Assembly: GCA_021785795.1 (NCBI GenBank)
Contig: JAJYEK010000192.1
Location: 1-6,668 of the forward strand
Reading direction: 5' to 3'
Length of the DNA stretch: 6,668 nt
Origin: Pseudomonadota bacterium
GTDB lineage: Bacteria; Pseudomonadota; Gammaproteobacteria; Acidiferrobacterales; UBA6901
The notes under the pieces are model-generated. The model saw only the letters and a list, made by a program, of their open reading frames with translations. It was not told the origin of the DNA and made no database searches. The first letter of the stretch is position 1. Each line of letters opens with the position of its first letter. Positions 1 to 6,163 of the stretch are shown in pieces. The position numbers and the translations under genes were made by a program.

Positions 1-1
1 G

Positions 2-1144
2 TTCCGTCCGGTCCGTTGCATCTATCACGACAGCGCTACCCTGCCAGTCGATGAGTGCAGCCAGGGCCAGATCTTCCTGATTCCCAACATGGGCGGCGTC
101 ATGCAGCTCAATTCGAAGTGGGCCGCCGGTTTTGCCGTCGTGGGTGCTGGCCTCGGCACGAGCTACCAGCAGCAGCAGCCCAACTACTTTTTCAATTTCC
201 AGGGACGGGCGAGCAATCCGGCCGGCGTATCACTGACGCAGATGCAGATCCTCCCGAGCATCGCATATAAGTGGAACCGTCATAACAGCTTTGGCGCCGC
301 TCTCGCGGTCGGGGTTCAGGTATTCCGCGCCTTCGGTCTGCAGGCCTTTGGTCCGGCACCAGCCGGGCTCGGCTTCACGTCGAATCCCGAGGCATCCAAT
401 CTCACGAACAAAGGTCCGGACTGGTCCTACGGCCTCGGGTTCCGGCTCGGCTGGCTGGGAACGTACTTTCATCGCCGGTTGAGCCTGGGCCTCAACTACT
501 CGTCCAAGGTGTACATGACCCGCTTCAAGAGGTATTCGGATCTGTTCGCCCAGAGCGGCAGCTTCGACATTCCTGAGAACTACTCCGCAGGCTTCGCCTA
601 CAAGGCCACCCCGAAGGTCGACGTCGCCATGGATGTGGAGGAAATCCGTTACCACGACATTGCGGCAATCGGCGATCCGGGACCGAATGCCGCGAATCCG
701 TCCGACTTCTTCTCGCTTTGCCCGGGAACCGACAAGACCCCCTGCGAACTCGGCGGTCCTCTGGGTCTCGGATTCGGTTGGAACAACCAGACCGTCTACA
801 AGTTCGGTATGGATTACAAGTGGAGTCCCCGGCTCACGCTGCGCTGGGGCGTGAACTACGGCAAGAATCCCATACCGGCTGACCAGGTCCTGTTCAACAT
901 GCTGGCGCCGGGCGTCACCGAGTACCACCTGACCTTCGGATTCACGCGGATCACGCACGATGCCCTCACGAAGTATCTTGGCGGAAAGGAGGGCGAGGTC
1001 ACCGTGAGCTACCAGCACGCCTTCACCTACACGCTCAAGGGCCCCACGGCATTCGGGCCCTCAGGTGCCGTGGTAAACGGCACCAATGCGTCCATTGCCA
1101 TGAAACAGGACGCACTAGGTATAAGCTACGGAATCAAGTTCTGA
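2..1144 (+). CDS. OmpP1/FadL-family outer-membrane transporter, 5'-truncated by the window edge
   Basis: This is the C-terminal 380 residues of a beta-barrel of the OmpP1/FadL/TodX family, which carries hydrophobic compounds such as long-chain fatty acids or aromatics across the outer membrane. The reading frame is open from base 2, so the ATG at 89 is internal and the true start lies upstream. Family-like features are alternating amphipathic strands rich in Gly, Tyr and Phe; a segment near 'YSAGFAYKATPKVDVAMDVE' (about 580-640); and a late stretch reading 'LRWGVNYGKNPIP' then 'LAPGVTEYHLTFGF' (about 840-945), which matches the usual FadL pattern of a barrel strand, a Pro-containing turn and a 'laPav..h.t.G' strand. 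The protein ends in Phe (IKF), the usual C-terminal aromatic signal for BAM-dependent insertion. Two close Cys pairs, one at the truncated N-end and one near 717-744, may form loop disulfides. The substrate cannot be read from sequence. The 82-bp gap to the next gene contains a hairpin, so co-transcription is uncertain. Confidence 0.85.
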   Translation, partial: FRPVRCIYHDSATLPVDECSQGQIFLIPNMGGVMQLNSKWAAGFAVVGAGLGTSYQQQQPNYFFNFQGRASNPAGVSLTQMQILPSIAYKWNRHNSFGAALAVGVQVFRAFGLQAFGPAPAGLGFTSNPEASNLTNKGPDWSYGLGFRLGWLGTYFHRRLSLGLNYSSKVYMTRFKRYSDLFAQSGSFDIPENYSAGFAYKATPKVDVAMDVEEIRYHDIAAIGDPGPNAANPSDFFSLCPGTDKTPCELGGPLGLGFGWNNQTVYKFGMDYKWSPRLTLRWGVNYGKNPIPADQVLFNMLAPGVTEYHLTFGFTRITHDALTKYLGGKEGEVTVSYQHAFTYTLKGPTAFGPSGAVVNGTNASIAMKQDALGISYGIKF

Positions 1145-1175
1145 GTATAGAACCCGAGTCACCACTACAGACGCC

Positions 1176-1197
1176 CCGGCGGACTTCGGTCCTCCGG
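1176..1197 (+). terminator. GC hairpin with UUCG tetraloop after the FadL-like gene
   Basis: A 9-bp stem with one mismatch (1176-1184 pairing with 1189-1197) closes on a C(UUCG)G tetraloop, which is exceptionally stable in RNA. It lies 31 bp after the FadL-like stop and 30 bp before the next start codon. No T-run follows, so it is not a classical intrinsic terminator. It could be a mRNA 3'-end stabiliser, an inefficient terminator, or a 5'-UTR structure of the downstream gene. Confidence 0.4.
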
Positions 1198-1205
1198 AGA
1201 CGCTT

Positions 1206-1216
1206 GAGGAGAGGAG
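1206..1216 (+). promoter_or_regulatory. Shine-Dalgarno (tandem GAGGAG) for the large secreted protein
   Basis: Purine-rich GAGGAGAGGAG precedes the ATG at 1227. The AGGAG copy at 1212-1216 sits 10 nt from the start codon. It is the strongest ribosome-binding site seen in the window and supports the 1227 start, which also gives an intact signal peptide. Confidence 0.7.
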
Positions 1217-1226
1217 AGACAGAACC

Positions 1227-3194
1227 ATGCGTACATCGAAATACACCAAGTTTAAAAGGAGCGCGCTGGCAGCCGCGCTGACGCTGTCGCTCGGAGCCGG
1301 TGCCCTGGCGGAGCGCGCCTATGCGGATACCTACACGTTCAGCTTCTCCGGCGAGTTCACGATGCTGACCTCAACCGGCACTCCGCTTACCAACACAAGC
1401 TCCTCCAGTAATTCCTGGAGTGGCTTACGTACCGACATTACCGGGACGATGACCTATGACACTGTAGCGGGAACCGGGAGTGGCACGATCGCCCCTTTCC
1501 AATTCTTTAGCGGAACAAGCCCCGCCGTGGCCCAGGCGATCACGTTCCAGGCAATCGGTAATGGAGTCTGCACAACCAGTAGTCCGTCAAGCTGTCAGCC
1601 CGGAAACCTGTTGCTCGGCAACATGCTGTTCAACTGGAGCGGCAACAACGGCATCCCAGTATCCATCGTAATGGATGCCAGCGGTCTTTTTGGTGCCATG
1701 GGGTCTGCCCTCACGCCGGGATCGGTCGTACAAGGCGTCGGCACGCTCCCAGCCAGCAATTACATCAAAAACGGGACGTTCCCGATTGGTCCCGTGCCGG
1801 TAGCAACGCTCACCCAGAACACGACCCCGGTCGCATCTTGTACCGGTACTTGGCCGAATTCGACTTGCGCCGGGCTCAACCCCAGCGGTGGGCTGCCGCT
1901 GGTGCCCGATACTTCAGTGCCGACCGGCTATAGTCCATCCCAGACCGGTATCGGGGGCAATCCCATGATTGCCGGGCCGTTCGTCGGTTTCAATGCGAAC
2001 TTTGATTTTGTAAAGATGACGGTGACGAGCAAGAACGGTGTTTCGGCGCCGCCATCCGTGATCACGACGTCGCCGACCAATGGTTCGACCACAGCTGATC
2101 CGCTTTCGACGGCAATCACGGTCACCTTCAGCGAGCCGATGGAGGACAATACCGTCGCAACGGCATTTACCCTGAACCAGACGGGCAGCGGCGCCGTCCC
2201 CGGTACGGTAAGCCCCAGCACGTCGGGACAGACGGCAACCGTCTTCACCTTTACGCCAACAAACACCCTCGCCTACAGTACTGGTTACACCGCCGACGTC
2301 TCGACCGCCGCATTGAACGCAGGTGGCCTGGCACTCAGTTCGGCCTATACCTGGAGCTTCACCACCAAAGCAGTGCCTGTATCGACGAGCTGTACCGGTG
2401 GCGGCCCTCCCCCTACGTCAGGCACTGCCGGCAACTTCACGATGCTGACGCCTACTGGAACGCCGTTCGGAGGCACGAACGACGTGGTTTATACGTATTC
2501 GGGAACTACCAACACTGCGGTCAACGGTACCGATTTCAACATGACCCTGGCCTCGGCCACGCCGGAGCCGTTTTTCGGCTTTGACTGGTCCGCCCACGAT
2601 ATCCGCGTGTTCGGGCCCGGCTCATACACCTTCAATACCGGATGCACGATTGCAGAACTGCATGCGGGTGATTTCCCATACAGCAGCCAGGGCAGTCCCT
2701 ACTGTGCCGACACAACCGGCACACCGCTTACCATGAACGTGGGTGCCGGGCAGCTGGGCGCACTCATGCTGTTCGACTGGCATGGCAACGACAACATCTA
2801 CGTGGCCGATGTATGGAACCAGCACGCCCAATGGCAATCGGGCCCGGGGTCCACGAATGGGCTGTGGACCGGTCCTGCGTGGGGCGGACCGGCGGGTTAT
2901 ATGGTGAACCCCGCGACGACGTGGACCTTCGCGTCTACCCCCGGCACCGGCAACGGCATCAACGGAACTCCTATGGTAAATGGACCATTCACCGGCTTCA
3001 GCGCCAATTTTAATCTGGACGCCAGTGATACCTGCGTGGTTGCGGCGTCTGCGCCGATCCAGGCACATGACACCAAGGTCGCCGGTTGCACGATGAGCCC
3101 CACGCCGGTCAATCTCTTCAAGCGCAGTGACTGGTTTATTCTGCTGGGCTTCATCGGCTGGCTGGGCTGGTGGCGCCGCAAGCGTCGGTCCTGA
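1227..3194 (+). CDS. Large secreted two-module protein with Ig-like domain and C-terminal CTERM-type sorting tail
   Basis: The 655-residue product looks exported and tail-processed. Residues 1-33 form a Sec signal peptide: a basic n-region, a hydrophobic core ALAAALTLSLGAGALA, and cleavage near ALA/AYA. Module A (about 42-264) and module B (about 402-598) are diverged copies. They share 'FTMLT.TGTP', 'LFNWSGN'/'LFDWHGN', and 'GNPMIAGPFVGFNANF' against 'GTPMVNGPFTGFSANF'. Between them, residues 275-382 have the pattern of a bacterial Ig-like SbsA/Big_5 domain ('TSPTNG', 'ITVTFSEPM', 'YTADVS', 'YTWSFTT'). The 'GPF.GFNANF' ending resembles one I recall from PEP-CTERM anchored proteins. The C-terminus (620-655) has a GCTMSP motif, a Trp-rich hydrophobic helix beginning around DWFILL, and a terminal RRKRR cluster. 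That is the three-part layout of a sorting signal, but without PEP. The next gene encodes a CPBP intramembrane protease, the likely processor of the tail. Molecular function is unknown; a surface or matrix structural role is inferred. Confidence 0.85.
   Translation: MRTSKYTKFKRSALAAALTLSLGAGALAERAYADTYTFSFSGEFTMLTSTGTPLTNTSSSSNSWSGLRTDITGTMTYDTVAGTGSGTIAPFQFFSGTSPAVAQAITFQAIGNGVCTTSSPSSCQPGNLLLGNMLFNWSGNNGIPVSIVMDASGLFGAMGSALTPGSVVQGVGTLPASNYIKNGTFPIGPVPVATLTQNTTPVASCTGTWPNSTCAGLNPSGGLPLVPDTSVPTGYSPSQTGIGGNPMIAGPFVGFNANFDFVKMTVTSKNGVSAPPSVITTSPTNGSTTADPLSTAITVTFSEPMEDNTVATAFTLNQTGSGAVPGTVSPSTSGQTATVFTFTPTNTLAYSTGYTADVSTAALNAGGLALSSAYTWSFTTKAVPVSTSCTGGGPPPTSGTAGNFTMLTPTGTPFGGTNDVVYTYSGTTNTAVNGTDFNMTLASATPEPFFGFDWSAHDIRVFGPGSYTFNTGCTIAELHAGDFPYSSQGSPYCADTTGTPLTMNVGAGQLGALMLFDWHGNDNIYVADVWNQHAQWQSGPGSTNGLWTGPAWGGPAGYMVNPATTWTFASTPGTGNGINGTPMVNGPFTGFSANFNLDASDTCVVAASAPIQAHDTKVAGCTMSPTPVNLFKRSDWFILLGFIGWLGWWRRKRRS
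1350..2018 (+). repeat. Internal duplication, module A
   Basis: First copy (residues about 42-264) of a module repeated at 2430-3020 in the same gene. It opens with 'FTMLTSTGTP' and closes with 'PMIAGPFVGFNANF'. At DNA level the two copies share the exact 14-mer ttcacgatgctgac at their starts and are otherwise diverged, which suggests an old intragenic duplication. Confidence 0.7.
2430..3020 (+). repeat. Internal duplication, module B
   Basis: Second copy (residues about 402-598). It has the same order of landmarks as module A: 'FTMLTPTGTP', then 'LMLFDWHGND', then 'PMVNGPFTGFSANF'. It is somewhat shorter and carries its own Cys residues (473, 493). It runs almost directly into the C-terminal sorting tail. 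Confidence 0.7.
3084..3191 (+). other. C-terminal CTERM-like sorting signal of the secreted protein
   Basis: Residues 620-655 consist of a short polar motif with a Cys (GCTMSP), a KRSD boundary, a hydrophobic helix of about 16 residues unusually rich in Trp (636, 645, 648, 649), and a terminal RRKRRS. The order motif, membrane helix, Arg cluster is the hallmark of PEP-CTERM, GlyGly-CTERM, MYXO-CTERM and JDVT-CTERM tails. No PEP is present. The position next to a CPBP-protease gene favours the glutamic-protease-dependent class. Confidence 0.65.
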
Positions 3195-3243
3195 GCATAA
3201 CCGGAAGGGTGATATAGACCAGAGCTTTTCGTTGACATGACAT

Positions 3244-3271
3244 CCCCGGCCGGCAGGCATGCCGGCCGGGG
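3244..3271 (+). terminator. Perfect 12-bp GC hairpin between secreted protein and protease genes
   Basis: CCCCGGCCGGCA (3244-3255) pairs without mismatch with 3260-3271 around a GGCA tetraloop, 49 bp after the stop of the secreted-protein gene. Eleven of the 12 pairs are G-C, so the stem is very stable. No U-tract follows, so it would be an atypical or partial terminator. It could instead protect the 3' end of the upstream mRNA and lower expression of the downstream protease. Confidence 0.55.
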
Positions 3272-3326
3272 GATCTAACGAGTTGAACAATCCCTACCTG
3301 ACCTGCGGGCGGGACGCGTAGTCCGG

Positions 3327-3884
3327 GTGAACATTTCCTACCGCAAGCTGATGCCGTGGCTTGGCGCAGCAGTCCTTGTTGCGGCTGCCATGGTCCGCCT
3401 CAACGCCAGCGTCTATGTTCTGGACGGAATCATGCTGTTTTTCCCGCTGGCGGATCCGGCCTGGAGTCCGCCTCCGTTCCTGCCGCGGCTGCGGCAACAT
3501 GCACCGGCATGGGCCGCAGTCCTGCTGTCCACGGCGATTCTCTTGCTTCGGTATCCGGACCACAGCCAATATTTCGCGGCGATGCTGCTGACTGCCGCAA
3601 TACCCGAGGAATGGTTTTTTCGCGCGTACCTGCTTGTCCGGGCAGGCGACGACTGGCGTGCCAACCTTGCCGTATCGGTATTCTTTGGCTTCATGCACGG
3701 GATCACGTGGGGCTGGGTAGCCGGCACTCTTGTGTTCGTTCCTTCGCTCTTTTACGGCTGGCTTTATCAGCGGACCCGCGATGTCACGCTGCTCGCACTG
3801 GTGCATGCATTGTCGAATCTGGTATTCGTTATCTACCTTTCCGTTCCGTTAAACAGCTGGCTCGTAGGGCACGGCATCGCCTGA
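3327..3884 (+). CDS. CPBP-family (CAAX/Abi) glutamic-type intramembrane protease, candidate CTERM sorting enzyme
   Basis: This 185-residue, strongly hydrophobic protein has about six to seven membrane segments. The three CPBP motifs are complete: motif 1 EEWFFR (Glu94, Glu95, Arg99), motif 2 FGFMH (Phe120, His124), and motif 3 HALSN (His160, Asn164). Glu and His residues of this kind form the active site in characterised CPBP proteases such as Rce1, which cut in or near membranes. It is short for the family, like the dedicated sorting members (MrtJ of JDVT-CTERM systems, myxosortases). With a CTERM-tailed secreted protein immediately upstream, the likely job is cleaving that tail at the inner membrane. 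The start is GTG at 3327; TAA at 3276-3278 closes the frame upstream and no in-frame ATG precedes it. The ATG at 3351 is an alternative but would shorten the lead-in to the first helix. The Shine-Dalgarno is weak. Bacteriocin immunity or general CPBP roles remain possible; the family call is firm and the substrate is inferred. Confidence 0.85.
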   Translation: MNISYRKLMPWLGAAVLVAAAMVRLNASVYVLDGIMLFFPLADPAWSPPPFLPRLRQHAPAWAAVLLSTAILLLRYPDHSQYFAAMLLTAAIPEEWFFRAYLLVRAGDDWRANLAVSVFFGFMHGITWGWVAGTLVFVPSLFYGWLYQRTRDVTLLALVHALSNLVFVIYLSVPLNSWLVGHGIA

Positions 3885-3914
3885 CACGACCTATCCGGCA
3901 GCAAGAATAGCGGC

Positions 3915-3933
3915 CCGATTCTGACGGAATCGG
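3915..3933 (+). terminator. Small hairpin downstream of the protease gene
   Basis: CCGATTC (3915-3921) and GAATCGG (3927-3933) form a perfect 7-bp stem with a 5-nt loop, 30 bp after the protease stop codon. There is no T-run. It may be a weak terminator separating the sorting pair from the export genes. Confidence 0.3.
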
Positions 3934-4021
3934 TCCACAGTGAAACGCCGCGCGCGGACCCTGCGGGCAAACAGCTTGTCAGAGTTTACCGCAACGACTG
4001 TGGGTCAGCTGTACTCGCCGC

Positions 4022-4050
4022 TTGACGGTCTGCGGGACATCTGTTCCAAT
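4022..4050 (+). promoter_or_regulatory. Possible sigma-70 promoter for the polysaccharide export genes
   Basis: TTGACG (4022-4027, 5/6 match to the -35 consensus) is separated by 17 bp from TCCAAT (4045-4050, 4/6 match to -10), about 95 bp upstream of the ATG at 4145. Spacing is optimal. Position and the preceding hairpin fit a transcription unit starting here. The -10 is poor, so this is only a candidate. Confidence 0.35.
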
Positions 4051-4144
4051 CCAGCAAGCTTTGGCACTGGCAAACTGACGACAGACAGTGTCCGGCCAAC
4101 AAATCCACAATATCCTGATTTCCTACATCTAGAAGACCACCAGT

Positions 4145-4756
4145 ATGCAAAAAGCCAAGTTCGACCGCCGCATCGTTGCGCTGATCATCGCTGCGCTGAG
4201 TGCACTGATGCCAATCGGGGCGTCGGCTTTCGGTCCATCGACCGTGGATCGCGCCGCCCATTCCGTTGCCCCGACCAGCTATCTTATCCAGCCAGGCGAC
4301 GTCATGGCCATCTCCGTCTGGAAGGAAAAGGACCTCCAGGTCAAGTCGCTGGTGCTGCCCGACGGTACGATTTCATTCCCGCTGGTAGGGGAAATCCAGG
4401 CTGCCGACCGGACCGTGCCACAGATCCGGCAGGAAATTATCACTCGGCTGGCAAAATACATGCCTGACCCTGTCGTGACGGTGGCGGTCCTGAAAGACAA
4501 CGGAAACCAGGTATACGTGATTGGTGAAGTGAAGCAGGCAGGAGCATTCGTCGCAACCCGGTACCTGGATGTGATGCAGGCGCTCAGCCTCGCGGGAGGC
4601 ATGACGCCCTACGCTTCGGAAAACGATATCGAGATTCTGCGCCGCGTGAACGGAAAGGAAACGGCCATTCCATTCGAGTATGCGGAGGTCAAATCCGGCA
4701 AAGATCTCGGACAGGACATCGTCCTGCAGGCGGGCGACGTGGTGGTTGTGCCTTAG
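4145..4756 (+). CDS. Short polysaccharide export protein (Poly_export + SLBB), Wza/EpsE-like
   Basis: The 203-residue protein belongs to the outer-membrane polysaccharide export family, whose members form the periplasmic/outer-membrane conduit for capsular or exopolysaccharide. Residues 1-28 are a Sec signal peptide (KFDRR, hydrophobic ALIIAALSALMPIG, cleavage after ASA). The Poly_export domain spans about 45-117 ('YLIQPGDVMAISVWKE', 'VLPDGTISFPLVGEI', 'PDPVVTVAV'). An SLBB domain follows from about 122 ('VYVIGEVKQAGAF', 'DVMQALSLAGGMTPYAS'), and the protein ends in the canonical 'AGDVVVVP'. It is far shorter than E. coli Wza (379 residues), lacking extra SLBB repeats and the C-terminal membrane helix, as in the short forms typical of XrtA/PEP-CTERM exopolysaccharide loci. 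Unlike Wza it shows no lipobox Cys. The ATG at 4145 is fixed by an in-frame TAG at 4130-4132; a weak AGAAG lies at 4131-4135. It is followed by an outer-membrane barrel gene in the same orientation. Confidence 0.9.
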   Translation: MQKAKFDRRIVALIIAALSALMPIGASAFGPSTVDRAAHSVAPTSYLIQPGDVMAISVWKEKDLQVKSLVLPDGTISFPLVGEIQAADRTVPQIRQEIITRLAKYMPDPVVTVAVLKDNGNQVYVIGEVKQAGAFVATRYLDVMQALSLAGGMTPYASENDIEILRRVNGKETAIPFEYAEVKSGKDLGQDIVLQAGDVVVVP

Positions 4757-4927
4757 CGGAAACCATGTTGCCTGATGCGGTGCGATCCCCATGGATGCTT
4801 GCGGCATGGCTGCTCGGAACCCGAGTCTGTTGCTTCCGGTCGCTGGCGCGAGCTGGGTTCCGTCTGCGAACAATGGGCTCAACGCGCCGCTTCCGCCGGC
4901 GGCTCCTCGCCTAGACCCGTCCATTCA

Positions 4928-6163
4928 ATGCCGCCGCTGATTCGCCCCGGGGCCATGGCGGTTCTGGCCTGTCTTGCGGCGCTCGCTGCGGCTCCGGCTG
5001 CGAGATCGACGGAGTGGTCCATGACACCCTCCGTCAGTCTCGAAGAACTCTACAACAGCAACATTTTGCTGACCCCGAACCCGGGACCGGGTGTCGCCGG
5101 CACCGTTCTCACCCCTGCCCTGAGCCTGAGCGCGCAACGCGAGGCATGGAACGTGACCGGCAGCGCCCAGTACCAGAGCAGCCATTACTCCGGCCAGAGC
5201 GGTCTCAATTCAAACGACCAGTATCTGAATCTGCAGTCCAATTACCAGACAGAACTCAACACCCTGGGCCTCAATGGCACTTACGCCAAGGAGTCCATCC
5301 TTACGAGCACCGCATTCGTGCCGGATATCGGGCTGGTCCACGTTCAGACCCAGCGCATCACACGCACCCTGTCTCCGACCTGGACCTGGACCATCAATCC
5401 GAACGCGAGCCTCCAGCTCGGCTATCAGTACAACGGTGTCAGCTACACGGAAGGTGCACAGGTCGGGCTGTACAATTACCGACAGCATTCGGTCAACCTG
5501 ACGCTATCCGATCAGATCAGTGAGCGCAATCAGATATCAGGTGCCGTGGGCTACTCGTACTTCCAGGTCCCGACGCTGAACGTCGAGGGGACCGACGAGA
5601 AATCCAATACTTCCACCGTCATGATCGGACTTTCGCACCAGTTTTCCGAGACACTTTCAGGAAACCTGTCCTTGGGCGCACAGAATACACGCAGCGCCGA
5701 GACCCAGTGCGTTTTTGTTGAATTCGGGGTGTGCTATGGCGGAACATTTTTCAGCAAAAACACGGGCGCGATCTACAATGCCAGTCTGAAAAAGCAGTTC
5801 AAAACAAACACCGTCAACATCAATCTTGGAAGATCCGTCTCTCCCAGCGGGGCCGGAACCCAGGTCCTGATCGATTCCGCCACTCTCGGTGACAACTGGC
5901 AGATATCGCAACGCTGGCTGGGCCTAGCGTCGACCAACGCCTACCTCATCCGCGCGGTCGGCACCAACCTGACCGAACTGAACCGGGACTATTTCAGCGC
6001 CTCCGCAGAGCTACGATGGCTGTGGACCAGGAACCTCAAAATCAGCGGAAGTTATGATTACATCTGGGTCAAGTACGTCTCAGGCGGCGCCCTGCCCGCA
6101 AAGTCCAACTCGGTTTACCTGACGTTGAATTACAGCTGGCCGAACCTGACGGCGTCGAGATAG
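4928..6163 (+). CDS. Outer-membrane beta-barrel protein of exopolysaccharide/PEP-CTERM-associated type (EpsL-like)
   Basis: The product is about 411 residues from the ATG at 4928. That start gives a signal peptide (IRPG, then AMAVLACLAALAAAPAA, cleavage near ARS). The frame is open back to 4757, with an ATG at 4775, but the extra 51 residues would bury the signal peptide, so 4928 is preferred; ATG 4955 is a second option. No good Shine-Dalgarno precedes any of them. The mature part begins 'WSMTPSVSLEELYNSNILL' and continues in repeated amphipathic strands with alternating aromatics ('LQLGYQYNGVSY', 'ISGAVGYSYFQV', 'LKISGSYDYIWV'), ending 'VYLTLNYSW' close to the C-terminus. This resembles barrels annotated as EpsL or PEP-CTERM-system-associated outer-membrane proteins, whose first strand carries a similar '.E.Y..Ni.L' pattern. 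Cys at about 262 and 270 probably form a loop disulfide. Immediately following an export protein, it likely serves polymer secretion across the outer membrane. Family placement is by pattern, not alignment. Confidence 0.8.
   Translation: MPPLIRPGAMAVLACLAALAAAPAARSTEWSMTPSVSLEELYNSNILLTPNPGPGVAGTVLTPALSLSAQREAWNVTGSAQYQSSHYSGQSGLNSNDQYLNLQSNYQTELNTLGLNGTYAKESILTSTAFVPDIGLVHVQTQRITRTLSPTWTWTINPNASLQLGYQYNGVSYTEGAQVGLYNYRQHSVNLTLSDQISERNQISGAVGYSYFQVPTLNVEGTDEKSNTSTVMIGLSHQFSETLSGNLSLGAQNTRSAETQCVFVEFGVCYGGTFFSKNTGAIYNASLKKQFKTNTVNINLGRSVSPSGAGTQVLIDSATLGDNWQISQRWLGLASTNAYLIRAVGTNLTELNRDYFSASAELRWLWTRNLKISGSYDYIWVKYVSGGALPAKSNSVYLTLNYSWPNLTASR

Noticed and set aside
230..1018. 262-codon antisense open frame under the FadL-like gene
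   Set aside because: Antisense to a strongly family-like barrel, with no ribosome-binding site or recognisable domain.
3084..3191. Reading the tail as a classical PEP-CTERM or GlyGly-CTERM signal
   Set aside because: There is no PEP tripeptide or Gly-rich run before the helix, and the adjacent enzyme is CPBP-type, not exosortase or rhomboid.
3232..3255. Perfect TTGACA (-35-like) upstream of the protease
   Set aside because: The position of the -10 element at 17 bp falls inside the all-GC hairpin, so there is no promoter partner.
2622..3290. 222-codon antisense open frame under the secreted-protein gene
   Set aside because: The product has no domain pattern and crosses the intergenic hairpin; it is a shadow of module B and the tail.
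3294..3806. 170-codon antisense open frame opposite the CPBP protease
   Set aside because: The + strand frame has three intact catalytic motifs; the antisense product is charged low-complexity sequence.
4062..4077. TGGCAC suggesting a sigma-54 -24 element, as in PEP-CTERM regulons
   Set aside because: After the required 5-bp spacer the sequence is AACT, not TTGC, so the -12 element is missing.
3940..4467. 175-codon open frame on + overlapping the export protein gene
   Set aside because: It overlaps the clear Poly_export/SLBB gene in another frame, its product is low-complexity and Arg-rich with no family pattern, and it is best explained as a GC-rich shadow.
4765..4914. 49-codon open frame just after the export gene stop (and another 49-codon frame at 4791-4940)
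   Set aside because: Short, Arg- or Pro/Ala-rich as expected by chance at this GC content, with no convincing ribosome-binding site.
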